Below the pieces are notes generated by a model that saw only the letters and a program-made list of their open reading frames with translations, did not search any database and had not been told where the DNA came from. A stretch of DNA of 64,000 nucleotides, taken from contig SPJM01000344.1 of NCBI GenBank assembly GCA_006844585.1, positions 1 through 64,000 on the forward strand, written 5' to 3'. Positions 32,091 to 41,981 of this stretch are shown one piece after another. Source of the DNA: Methylococcaceae bacterium. GTDB taxonomy: Bacteria; Pseudomonadota; Gammaproteobacteria; Methylococcales; Methylomonadaceae. The first letter of the stretch is position 1. Every line of letters begins with the position of its first letter. Made by a program: the position numbers and the translations under genes.

Positions 32091-32381
32091 ATGCTACACA
32101 TATATAACCAATTCCCCATCTCCGAATCCACGCTCACCCAAACAAGCGCAGGCGACACGATTTTATTTACCGATAACGCAGTATATGCGCTACAACAATC
32201 GGAAACCGCGCGACGACTTATTCATAACACCCTAAAACATATCAATTTATGCGCCAGTAAAGCCGATTTACTGATGCGCAATATTGCGCTTAAAGATATT
32301 TTTAAAGAAGTGGCTATTATTGACGATGTTGAACCGGTTTTATTGACCGACGATAACCCTGCGGTAAAATCCTGGAACTAA
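32091..32381 (+). CDS. Small protein; C-terminal half unassigned, N-terminus resembles TusB/DsrH-like 'LHIYNQFPISESTL...DTILFTDNAVYA'
   Basis: Short ORF with GGAG-like RBS (aaggagcgg); family assignment tentative. Confidence 0.6.
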   Translation: MLHIYNQFPISESTLTQTSAGDTILFTDNAVYALQQSETARRLIHNTLKHINLCASKADLLMRNIALKDIFKEVAIIDDVEPVLLTDDNPAVKSWN

Positions 32382-32469
32382 GTAAGCTATTTGCTCAGAG
32401 AGACCTCCTCTTTCTCCTTCAAAACAGGGACGTTTGATTTTTTTCAGATTCAATGAACCTCTGCTGAAC

Positions 32470-33534
32470 TCAAGCTAACGCCATGCCGCCATTCTTCCCT
32501 CCCATCAAACCGACTTTTTGCGGCACCACCACCCGAAAATTCCGCTCCCCCGGCAAAGGCGCAATATCAATCTTAACCCCGGTCATTTGCTCAATCACCG
32601 CAATATTTGTGAAACAATGCTCGGTCAAGCGCGTTGTCACAAACGAACCGCCGCCGCCCACCAACAAAGGCAATAATAATTGATCAGCTAAATGCTGACT
32701 GACCGGCGCGCCGCCGGACTGATACCGCCGCAATAAATCCACCGCGTTTTTCGCCACCCGCTCGGCGCCGACGCCCACAGAACCAATACAAGCCGTCACT
32801 TCACAAATGCGCTCATATTCCGCTTGCAACAAAACTATATTGCCCGCGCCTAATGAATCCACCTGTTTAGCGACCACATTGTCCGGATTCAAATCCAAGG
32901 ACTTGATCAACTGCTTGCGTTCGCGCTCGACGACATGCTCAGGAATCTTGGCGCTCAAACAAAACCCTTTAATAAAAACTAAGCGCCCGCGATCTTCAAT
33001 ACGCCACTGTTGATAATGCTGCGGCGGCGTCAAGTTAATCCGCCAAGCGCCTGCGCCCACCGGATAAAAGCCGTAACGCTCTATGGCCATTTCATAACGC
33101 AATCCTTTCTGCATCAATACCGGCATGAAAGCCCGCTCAATGAAGTGATAACTGGGCGCCAATGGGTTATGAGTGCCGCCTTCCAGCACGATAGTTGACG
33201 ACTTTCCAGATTGCATTAACGCTGGCAGCACCGTCTGCAACACCAGACAAGTGCTGCCAGCACTACCCACCGAAAACCGGTAATCGCCCGCCGCAATCAC
33301 ACCCGGCTCAAACAATAATTCCCGCGAGCCGATGGATGCGCCCTGCACCCGCCCATTGCACACTTGCCGAATGGCGTTCACGCAAGCCAGATGCTGACGC
33401 ATCAAACCCGGCTTTTTACGCCCCTGTCGAATATGCCGAATACGCACCGCTTTCCCGATACAGGCCGCCAACGACAACGCGGTTCTGACAATTTGCCCGC
33501 CGCCTTCGCCCTGACTGCCGTCAATTTCAATCAT
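32470..33534 (-). CDS. rtcA: RNA 3'-terminal phosphate cyclase
   Basis: IDGSQGEGGGQIVRTALSLA. Confidence 0.97.
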   Translation of the reverse strand: MIEIDGSQGEGGGQIVRTALSLAACIGKAVRIRHIRQGRKKPGLMRQHLACVNAIRQVCNGRVQGASIGSRELLFEPGVIAAGDYRFSVGSAGSTCLVLQTVLPALMQSGKSSTIVLEGGTHNPLAPSYHFIERAFMPVLMQKGLRYEMAIERYGFYPVGAGAWRINLTPPQHYQQWRIEDRGRLVFIKGFCLSAKIPEHVVERERKQLIKSLDLNPDNVVAKQVDSLGAGNIVLLQAEYERICEVTACIGSVGVGAERVAKNAVDLLRRYQSGGAPVSQHLADQLLLPLLVGGGGSFVTTRLTEHCFTNIAVIEQMTGVKIDIAPLPGERNFRVVVPQKVGLMGGKNGGMALA

Positions 33535-33538
33535 TTTG

Positions 33539-34765
33539 CTATCCTTTTACGCAAACCACTTGCTTTAATGTATAAACAATTTCCACCAAATCCTGTTGCG
33601 CCGCCATCACCCGTTCAATCGGCTTGTAAGCGGCCGGGGTTTCATCAATCACCGACTGATCCTTTCGGCACTCCACCCCGCGAGTTGCTTCTTCATGCTC
33701 GGCCAGGCTGATTTTTTTCTTGGCGGCATTGCGCGACATCACTCTCCCCGCCCCATGACTACAGCTGCAAAAACTTTCCGCATTGCCAAGCCCCCTGACA
33801 ATAAAAGACTTAGCGCCCATGCTGCCGGGAATAATGCCGAAATCGCCTAATCCGGCGCGCACTGCGCCTTTGCGCGTCAACAACACTTCTTGCCCGTAAT
33901 GCAGTTCGCGAGTGACATAATTATGATGGCAATTCACCGCTTCCAATCGAGCGCTGAAATCCAGCTTCAAAGTCTGAGACAAGGCCGCCAACACTTTCCC
34001 CATCATCAATTCGCGATTGATTCGAGCAAACTGCTGCGCCCACTCTACCGCTTCCACATAATCATCGAAATATACCGAACCTTCCTGCAAATACCCCAAA
34101 TCCCGATCCGGCAATTGAATCTGTAAACGCTCCATTTCTTTTTGCGCCAACTCGATAAAATAGCTGCCGATGCGATTGCCGACTCCGCGCGAACCGCTAT
34201 GCAGCATCACCCACACCGCATCCTGCTCATCCAGACAGACCTCGATAAAGTGATTACCGGTTCCTAATGTGCCCAAGTGATGCAGATTATTGGTGTTTTT
34301 CAAGACCCCGTGTTTATCGCATAAGCGCTCAAAAACCGGATTCAACAAGCTCCAGCCGGCCTCAACATCCGCCGGAATTTCACCCCACGCGCCTTTATCG
34401 CGCTGTCTGCGGCGCAGGCGTTTGCTGCGTCCATGCGGTATTGCACGCTCTATGGCGGAGCGCACTTCAGATAAATGATCCGGCAATTGCTCGGCGCGAA
34501 TTTCGGTTTTCACCGCCATCATGCCGCAACCAATGTCCACACCGACCGCTGCCGGAATAATCGCCCCCACAGTCGGCACCACGCTGCCGATGGTCGCGCC
34601 TTTACCCAAATGCACATCCGGCATCGCGGCAATCCAGCGATAAATAAACGGCAGCCGGGACAAATTAATTAACTGCTGCCTGGCTTGTTCTTCAAACGGT
34701 ACGCCCCGAGTCCAGGATTTAATCGGTACGCCGCTTTCTACTTGTGTGACTTCATAAGCTTTCAT
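33539..34765 (-). CDS. rtcB: RNA ligase RtcB
   Basis: MPDVHLGKGATIGSVVPT, GVDIGCGMMAV, SHGAGR. Confidence 0.97.
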   Translation of the reverse strand: MKAYEVTQVESGVPIKSWTRGVPFEEQARQQLINLSRLPFIYRWIAAMPDVHLGKGATIGSVVPTVGAIIPAAVGVDIGCGMMAVKTEIRAEQLPDHLSEVRSAIERAIPHGRSKRLRRRQRDKGAWGEIPADVEAGWSLLNPVFERLCDKHGVLKNTNNLHHLGTLGTGNHFIEVCLDEQDAVWVMLHSGSRGVGNRIGSYFIELAQKEMERLQIQLPDRDLGYLQEGSVYFDDYVEAVEWAQQFARINRELMMGKVLAALSQTLKLDFSARLEAVNCHHNYVTRELHYGQEVLLTRKGAVRAGLGDFGIIPGSMGAKSFIVRGLGNAESFCSCSHGAGRVMSRNAAKKKISLAEHEEATRGVECRKDQSVIDETPAAYKPIERVMAAQQDLVEIVYTLKQVVCVKG

Positions 34766-34801
34766 AATCGTTTCCTTTCAATACATTTCCATTACCCATA
34801 A

Positions 34802-34818
34802 AGCAAAGCCTAGACCAA
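34802..34818 (-). promoter_or_regulatory. Sigma-54 promoter for rtcBA
   Basis: Minus strand TTGGTCTAGGCTTTGCT: GG-N10-GC spacing, perfect -12 TTGCT; 37 nt from rtcB start, divergent rtcR. Confidence 0.75.
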
Positions 34819-34938
34819 CCTCAACAAAACACTCCTTATCCAATATTTTTCAATCACTTAAATAACAGCATCCAAATTTTATAAAAAATCTGCTACATTA
34901 ATAGCTATCTAAAATAATAGTTAATTATCAAAATTGAT

Positions 34939-36513
34939 ATGAAAACCGTAGCCATCAGTCTGCTCGGCACTTCTTTGGATAATCGCGGCAAAGGCAATAA
35001 ACGCTGGCAACGTTGGCGTCCGACCCTTTCGCTTTGCCAACATGAAGATTTATTGATCGACCGCCTGGAATTATTATTCCAACCGCAATACCAAGCGCTG
35101 GCGGATGAATTAAGTCGTGATATTCAAACGGTGTCCCCGGAAACCCGAGTCCGCCATCACCCTATTCAACAACCCGATCCATGGGATTTTGAAACCGTTT
35201 ACGCCGAATTATTAGACTTCGCTCGCAGCTACCCCTTCAATCCCGAACAAGAGGATTATTTAACCCATATCACCACCGGTACGCATGTGGCGCAAATCTG
35301 CCTGTATTTATTGACCGAAGCTCATTATCTGCCGGGGCGCTTGGTTCAAACATCGCCGCCACAACCCAGAAAACCTTCACAAGGCCAATATCAAATCATT
35401 GATCTGGATTTATCCAAATACGACCAGATCGCCAGTCGCTTCGCCAAACAGCATAAACAAGATAAACAGTTTCTGAAAGGCGGCATCGCCACCCGCAACC
35501 CCGCATTCAATCAGCTCATCACGCAACTGGAAAAAGTCTCAATACGCTCCAAACACCCCATCTTATTGACCGGGCCTTCCGGCGCGGGCAAAACAGTCTT
35601 AGCCAAACGTATTTATCAGCTTAAAAAACTGCGCGGACAAATTCCAGGTAAATTGGTGGAAGTCAACTGCGCTACTCTGCGCGGCGATAACGCCATGTCA
35701 GCGCTGTTCGGCCATCACAAAGGCGCATTCACCGGCGCCCACGCACAGCGAAAAGGACTGTTAGCGGAAGCTGACAACGGGCTATTATTTTTAGATGAAA
35801 TCGGTGAATTAGGATTAGATGAACAGGCCATGCTGTTGCGCGCCATTGAAGATAAAAGCTTTCTGGCCTTGGGCGCAGACCAGCCCAGCCACAGCAACTT
35901 CCAACTCATCGCAGGCGCCAATCGAGATTTATTTTCACAAGTTGAAATAGGCGAATTCCGCGAAGATTTACTATCGCGCATTAACCTCTGGACTTATCAA
36001 CTGCCGTCACTGAAGCAACGGCTGGAAGACCTGGACGCCAATATTGACTATGAATTAGAAAAACAAGAACAACAAACCGGCAACCGCATTAATTTCACCC
36101 AAGCCGCTCGCCACCGCTATTTGCAATTCGCCCAATCCCCGCAAGCTGAATGGCGCTGTAATTTTCGCGATCTCAACGCCAGCATTACCCGCATGGCGAC
36201 ACTGGCCGACCAAGGCCGGATTAATGAAATGCTGGTTGAGGAAGAAATTCAGCGACTCCAGCTCAACTGGCGCAGCGCAGCTTCCAAGCAAGCCTCTATA
36301 TCGACACAATGGCTATCCGAACCGATTGATTTATTTGAACGACAGCAATTGGATTTTGTCATCAATATATGTCGACAATCCAATTCAGCGGCTGAAGCCG
36401 GTCGCCGCTTATTTAATATCAGTCGCTTAGAAAAAAAATCTAATAACGACAGCCACAGAGTCAGCCAATTTTTAAATAAATATCAGTTGGACTTTAAACA
36501 AATAAAAAAATAA
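34939..36513 (+). CDS. rtcR: Sigma-54-dependent transcriptional regulator RtcR
   Basis: N-terminal RtcR domain; AAA+ GPSGAGKTVLA, GAFTGA. Confidence 0.96.
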   Translation: MKTVAISLLGTSLDNRGKGNKRWQRWRPTLSLCQHEDLLIDRLELLFQPQYQALADELSRDIQTVSPETRVRHHPIQQPDPWDFETVYAELLDFARSYPFNPEQEDYLTHITTGTHVAQICLYLLTEAHYLPGRLVQTSPPQPRKPSQGQYQIIDLDLSKYDQIASRFAKQHKQDKQFLKGGIATRNPAFNQLITQLEKVSIRSKHPILLTGPSGAGKTVLAKRIYQLKKLRGQIPGKLVEVNCATLRGDNAMSALFGHHKGAFTGAHAQRKGLLAEADNGLLFLDEIGELGLDEQAMLLRAIEDKSFLALGADQPSHSNFQLIAGANRDLFSQVEIGEFREDLLSRINLWTYQLPSLKQRLEDLDANIDYELEKQEQQTGNRINFTQAARHRYLQFAQSPQAEWRCNFRDLNASITRMATLADQGRINEMLVEEEIQRLQLNWRSAASKQASISTQWLSEPIDLFERQQLDFVINICRQSNSAAEAGRRLFNISRLEKKSNNDSHRVSQFLNKYQLDFKQIKK

Positions 36514-36675
36514 ATTGAACCAAGAAGCCGCTAAGCAATAATTTGACAAAGAAAAAAAGCAACATATGATGAACCGTTTTTTCACAATTCATTTTCTGTA
36601 AAGCTTCCATATTTATGATGGAAACCTTCAGGCAAAAACAATCTTTGAATACCCATAGATATCGTATTATTCAAC

Positions 36676-36987
36676 ATGCATGCTAACGAACCCCGCCAAA
36701 ATGCCCGCAGAAAAACCGAACGCCGACAAAACGAACGTAGAGTGGTCGCATTTTCGTTCGGCAGCAACGAATGGAGGGAAGAGATCCAGCAGCACTATTT
36801 ATTGTGGCCCAAGCAAGATCGTCGTTCGCAAGAACGCAGAATGGAAGACCGTAGACGCAGCGCAAGACGTCTAGCCAATATCTGCACACACAAAAAACCA
36901 ATACGCCCCCAACGTCTTGATGAAATTCTGACTGAAGACGAGAAACAAATGCTGAATGAGCTCAGTCGTTCAGATGATATCCTATAG
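36676..36987 (+). CDS. Arg/Glu-rich hypothetical protein
   Basis: Repeated RRxxERR motifs; competing ORFs on other frames. Confidence 0.5.
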   Translation: MHANEPRQNARRKTERRQNERRVVAFSFGSNEWREEIQQHYLLWPKQDRRSQERRMEDRRRSARRLANICTHKKPIRPQRLDEILTEDEKQMLNELSRSDDIL

Positions 36988-37231
36988 CTATTCCGCCTTC
37001 TAACAAATCCATACTTTTCCGTTTTTTTCAACCTTCATAATCTTGTAAGACCTCTAGCCTATCCTATCGCCATGAAATACCGACTTTATTTTCAAGAGAC
37101 GCTTTCCTAATAGCGAAAATGTATCGAGTCGAAAACTATTGATTTTAATGAGCAATTTGTTAATTTAAATTGCTATTGCTATTGCTAACAAATTTGGTAT
37201 CATCGCCTTTTGATCTAAATCAAAAACAACT

Positions 37232-37999
37232 ATGTCATCAGAACCTGTCTTAAACTCAAACACCGCCATTCAAATCAGCGTTCAATTTCAAGAAGTTTCA
37301 AACCTTGAAGAAAACAAATTAGCGAAAATTTTTAAATTATCCGCTAATCGCAGTCGGCAATATCAATTAGTTGAGGTTGAGGCCAATGCCGATATCATTA
37401 TCACCGCCAACCCCGAACTAAAACCACAACAAGCCACGCCATTTGTCGTGATCGGTGCGCCGACTGAAGGCTCCAAAGCCATTGGCTTTATCAAACCGCC
37501 ATTAATCAGCATCCGCGTTCTAAAAACTCTGGACGCACTCGAATTTGACGCCGCCGCCAATCAAGCGCTGCACCAAGATCCTGCGGAAACGCTGCAAGCT
37601 GATGGACTGCAAGCTTACAATGTTTTAGTGGTCGATGACAGCGTATTAATACATAAAGCCTTACAACTGGAATTAGAAAAAGCCGAATTCAACAGTCATA
37701 TTGATTACGCGGAAAGCGGCGAAGAATGCTTGGCTAAAATCACCGACAAGCAATACGATCTGATTTTTTTAGATGTCATGATGCCGGGCATAGACGGCTA
37801 TGATACCTGTGGTGAAATCCGCAAAAACGCCGCCTTTAAAAAAACCCCGGTGATCATGTTATCCGCCAGGACATCGCCACTGGATGAGGTTAAAGGCGTC
37901 ATTGCCGGTTGCACCACCTATTTAACCAAGCCTATCAAACATGATGATTTTCAAAAGATGTTGCAGCGAATGGATAAGTGGCTAACTGAAAAACAGTAA
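37232..37999 (+). CDS. Response regulator with unassigned N-terminal domain and C-terminal REC
   Basis: VLVVDDSVLIHKAL, LIFLDVMMPGIDGYDT. Confidence 0.88.
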   Translation: MSSEPVLNSNTAIQISVQFQEVSNLEENKLAKIFKLSANRSRQYQLVEVEANADIIITANPELKPQQATPFVVIGAPTEGSKAIGFIKPPLISIRVLKTLDALEFDAAANQALHQDPAETLQADGLQAYNVLVVDDSVLIHKALQLELEKAEFNSHIDYAESGEECLAKITDKQYDLIFLDVMMPGIDGYDTCGEIRKNAAFKKTPVIMLSARTSPLDEVKGVIAGCTTYLTKPIKHDDFQKMLQRMDKWLTEKQ

Positions 38000-38062
38000 T
38001 TCACCTACCCCTTGCTCATTTCCTGTTATAGATAATAAAACAAAATAAGAGAAAACACTCGC

Positions 38063-38419
38063 ATGAAAAAAGTATTAATTTGTGACGACTCGGAAACTGA
38101 TTTGTTAAATCTGGCCGCTATTTTACAAACCGCCGGTTGCCAAGTTTTAAAAACCAACGACTCTAGCCAAATGATTTCCTTGGTCGAAGATAATCAACCC
38201 GACCTGGTTTTTCTGGATATCGTCATGCCGGAAAAAGACGGCTACGCTATTTGCCGCGAATTGACCAATAATGAAAAAACCAGCGCTGTACCCATCATTT
38301 TTGTCAGCAGCAAAGGCAAAAAAGCCGACCGCATGTGGGCGCAAATGCAAGGCGCTAAAAGCCTGGTGCAAAAACCCTATAGCGAAAATGATATTTTGGA
38401 GCAGTTAGCTGCTTTTTAA
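38063..38419 (+). CDS. CheY/PilH-like response regulator
   Basis: VLICDDSETDLLNL, LVFLDIVMPEKDGYA. Confidence 0.93.
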   Translation: MKKVLICDDSETDLLNLAAILQTAGCQVLKTNDSSQMISLVEDNQPDLVFLDIVMPEKDGYAICRELTNNEKTSAVPIIFVSSKGKKADRMWAQMQGAKSLVQKPYSENDILEQLAAF

Positions 38420-38465
38420 CTGCTTTATTGTTAACACGCTTTATAAGCACCCAAGCACACATAGA

Positions 38466-38627
38466 TTAACCCAGCCTTCGAATATAGTGATCAATATTTG
38501 AAATTCTGCATAACAAATTGAAATATAAGAATTAAAACTCATACCAAAACATGCCATGTAGTGTCATAATATTTATTTTTACATGTATATCAATTGGTTA
38601 TGAAATTAAAATCGAAAGCTGGGTTAA
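38466..38627. repeat. MITE-like element, family B
   Basis: Terminal inverted repeats TTAACCCAGCCTTCG / CGAAAGCTGGGTTAA (14/15). Confidence 0.6.
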
Positions 38628-38683
38628 GCCCGCTTCCTTGATAAACCAGTACCCGTCATTGAGAAACACTTGTTATCAATCAG

Positions 38684-39157
38684 ATGACTGCACAAATCCA
38701 TACTTTGAATAATTGCAACGCTCCCGCATCCGCCAACCCAGATCGTCACTACCGTTACGGCTTTCAAGTGGCGGAATACCGCTTTCTTATCCCTGAGCAA
38801 TCCAGCGGCTCATTACTCGAATCTCCGCCGATATTTCCCTTGCCGAATACTGTTTCCTGGCTATTAGGCTTAGTCAATGATCGCGGCAACCTTGTCCCTG
38901 TTTATGACTTGGGCGCCATGTTGAATATGAATATCAGAGCGGGCAAAAAAATGGTGATGACAGTTGTGATCGAGGGAAAATCAATGGGGTTTCGCTGCGA
39001 CGGCGGACTATCGGCGGACATTGCTGAATTAAAAGCCGCCCGACAACCGAATCTGCCTAAAGCGCTGGCGGAATTTACCTCAGCCATCTATCAAAACCAA
39101 CACAACACCTTACTGGAGTTTGATTTTAAGCGGTGCTTAGAAACGTACATGAAATAA
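38684..39157 (+). CDS. CheW-like coupling protein
   Basis: LPNTVSWLLGLVNDRGNLVPVYDLGAML. Confidence 0.88.
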   Translation: MTAQIHTLNNCNAPASANPDRHYRYGFQVAEYRFLIPEQSSGSLLESPPIFPLPNTVSWLLGLVNDRGNLVPVYDLGAMLNMNIRAGKKMVMTVVIEGKSMGFRCDGGLSADIAELKAARQPNLPKALAEFTSAIYQNQHNTLLEFDFKRCLETYMK

Positions 39158-39298
39158 CTTGAACATTTGACTTGTCTTTTTTCTCGTCTTCGGCGTTGCA
39201 CAAACAGTTACATAGCCTGCTATGCGCCTGTTTGTGCGCCTTGAATACGAAAAAAAATTCTACGCCAAATGCCCAATTTATTTCATTCCCGTTCCTTA
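39137..39298. repeat. Palindromic MITE-like element, family A, copy 1
   Basis: Inverted termini plus central 49-nt hairpin 39192-39240; homologous to 46285-46448. Confidence 0.75.
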
Positions 39299-39360
39299 CA
39301 ACAACTCGAACAATCTATTTCCGCTTAAACTACACGCATTACCTCAAAGGAGATTGAATT

Positions 39361-41868
39361 ATGAAAATGAAGCCTAAAATGCTTTTAGGTTCCGCCGCCA
39401 TGTCGGTGGGCGCTGTACTCTTGACCACCATCGGTATCGTCTTGGTAGTCGGCAACCTGACCCGTTCATCATTAGAAGCGGAAGTGACCAACAGACTGAT
39501 TTTGCAGCGCGATATGCAAAAAGACCAAATTGAGAACTACATGGCGGCGGTCAGCGCCGAAGTGACCGAGTCCGCCAATCTGGACGGCGTCTTTACCAAA
39601 GCGTTAATGGACTTTAAAAAACCATTTTTCAATTTCCAACGACAAACGCCTAGAAAAAAAGAAACCTACTATAGCAATGTTGCTGATTACTACACTCAGC
39701 AGTTTGAGACTCAATACAAACAGCGTAATGACAGTGAGCCGACTCCGGTCGCCAACGTTATGGCCAAGTTAAACGAAAACAGTTTGGCGCTGCAAAATTA
39801 TTATATTGCTGAAAATCCCAGTCCGCTGGGCAAAAAGAATGAATTGTCCAAACCCGCGCAGACCGCCGCCGAATACGACAAAATCCATGCGAATTACCAC
39901 CCGCAGTTTAATGATTACCTAAACAAATGGGGGTTTTACGATGTATTCCTAGTCGATGCGGAAAGCGGTTTTGTCATTTATTCAGTCTTTAAAGAATTAG
40001 ACTTTGCAACGTCTTTACGCGACGGCGCTTATGCCGAATCCGGATTGGGCGAAGCTTATCAACAAGCTTTAACAAAACAAGCAGGCGAACACGCATATAC
40101 CACCCATATGCAACCGTACTACCCCAGTTACAATGATTATGCGGCTTTTGTATCAGCGCCGCTGTATGTCAACGGTCAACTGGAAGGGGTTTTCATCATC
40201 CAAATGCCTTTGGATAAAATCAATCAGGTTATGACCTTTGAGCAACGTTGGAAAGATTATGGTTTGGGCGATTCCGGGGAAACTTATATCGTCGCTGACG
40301 ATTTCACTATGCGCAACGACAGCCGCTTCCTTATTGAGGATAAGACAAACTATTTTACAGCGCTGAAAAAAGCCGATTTGCCCCCGCAAATGATTAACAG
40401 CATTACCAAAAAAGGCACCACTATCGGTTTGCAGGTCGTTAAATCACCTGGTTCAATTGCGGCGCTACAAGGCGAAACCGGCTTCAAGATCTTCCCGGAT
40501 TACCGCAATATCCCGGTTTTATCAGCCTACGCGCCGCTACAAGTAGCCGGCCTGAACTGGGCGATTCTGGCCGAGATTGACGAAGCGGAAGCTTTCGCTT
40601 CAGTAGACGCGTTGATTTTCGATATCATCGAAACAGCAGTTTTAGTCGGGTTGGCGCTGGTATTGATCAGCACCATCATCAGCTTGTTCTTTGTGAACAC
40701 GGTGGTAAAACCGATCACCTACTTAAAAGACGTAATTGATCGCTTTAAGGCTGGCGAAGAAGACGCCCGGGTTCACTCCAGCGCCGATGATGAAATCGGC
40801 GAATTGGCGACGGCTTTCGACAACTTATTGGATGAACGGGCGCAAACTCTGGAGCAAATCACCCTGGAAAACGATCAGTTGAATGAGTCCGTCATCAATA
40901 TGTTGCAGGTCTCCATGCAATTGAGTCAAGGCGATATGACCGCAAAAATGACCGTGACCGAAGATGTTACCGGCCCTTTAGCGGATAGTTTGAATTTAGT
41001 GACCGACCAAACCGGCAAAACCCTGACTCAGGTTAAGCAAACCGCTGTCGATGTAGAGCAATCCGCCAATACAGTGAAACAAAAATCCGATACGGTGATT
41101 CAGGTGTCGCAAGAAGAATTTGATGTGGTTAACAACACCGTCGCCCAGTTGGCGGAAGCTTCTCGTGCGCTCGGCAACATTGTGGCGCTGGCTCAACAAT
41201 GCAATGAAGCCGCCGATGAAACCATTGCCACCACTGATAAAGCGCAACAAACCGTTACCGACTCCATCCACGGCATTAACAGCATTCGTGAAAACATTAG
41301 TGAAACCGAGAAAAGGATCAAGCGTTTGAGTGAGCGTTCTCAAGAAATCGCCGGGGTGACCAATATTATTAACGGCATTGCCGAAAAAACCCACGTACTA
41401 GCCCTGAACGCCAGCATGCAGGCGGCTTCTGCCGGTGAAGCCGGGCGCGGTTTCGCAGTGGTCGCCACGGAAATTCAACGATTGGCGGAAAACGCTTCCG
41501 ATGCAACCGTTGAAATCGGCGCATTGATTAAGAACATCCAGGTCGATACCGCCGATACCATTACCACCATGAACAAAGCGATCTCTCAGGTTGTCGATGG
41601 CACCCGAATGGCGGAAAGCGCCGGTGCGCAAATGGAAGAAACTCGCGGCAAATCACACGAACTGGTCAAACTGGTGCAACAAATCGCACATAATTCAGAA
41701 AACCAGGCCTCGATGTCTTTATTGCTGCAAAAACAGGCTGAGGAAATTCAGCAAAGCAACACCCAGACAGCCAAACAATTGGCGGAACAGTCTCAAGAAA
41801 CCAATAAATTGGTGGACTTTTCCAGCCGCTTGTTAAACGCCATCAGCGCTTTTAAATTGCCGGCTTAA
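39361..41868 (+). CDS. Methyl-accepting chemotaxis protein
   Basis: TM, large periplasmic sensor, HAMP, EKTHVLALNASMQAASAGEAGRGFAVVATEIQRLAE. Confidence 0.95.
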   Translation: MKMKPKMLLGSAAMSVGAVLLTTIGIVLVVGNLTRSSLEAEVTNRLILQRDMQKDQIENYMAAVSAEVTESANLDGVFTKALMDFKKPFFNFQRQTPRKKETYYSNVADYYTQQFETQYKQRNDSEPTPVANVMAKLNENSLALQNYYIAENPSPLGKKNELSKPAQTAAEYDKIHANYHPQFNDYLNKWGFYDVFLVDAESGFVIYSVFKELDFATSLRDGAYAESGLGEAYQQALTKQAGEHAYTTHMQPYYPSYNDYAAFVSAPLYVNGQLEGVFIIQMPLDKINQVMTFEQRWKDYGLGDSGETYIVADDFTMRNDSRFLIEDKTNYFTALKKADLPPQMINSITKKGTTIGLQVVKSPGSIAALQGETGFKIFPDYRNIPVLSAYAPLQVAGLNWAILAEIDEAEAFASVDALIFDIIETAVLVGLALVLISTIISLFFVNTVVKPITYLKDVIDRFKAGEEDARVHSSADDEIGELATAFDNLLDERAQTLEQITLENDQLNESVINMLQVSMQLSQGDMTAKMTVTEDVTGPLADSLNLVTDQTGKTLTQVKQTAVDVEQSANTVKQKSDTVIQVSQEEFDVVNNTVAQLAEASRALGNIVALAQQCNEAADETIATTDKAQQTVTDSIHGINSIRENISETEKRIKRLSERSQEIAGVTNIINGIAEKTHVLALNASMQAASAGEAGRGFAVVATEIQRLAENASDATVEIGALIKNIQVDTADTITTMNKAISQVVDGTRMAESAGAQMEETRGKSHELVKLVQQIAHNSENQASMSLLLQKQAEEIQQSNTQTAKQLAEQSQETNKLVDFSSRLLNAISAFKLPA

Positions 41869-41981
41869 TCATAATCCGCCACCCTATGTAGATGGCGGCG
41901 TTTACCCCCGTCATCTACAAATAACGCACTCCCGGTTAACTGGAAAAACTATCGCCAGCGGCGATTGGATAGGAAACGACG

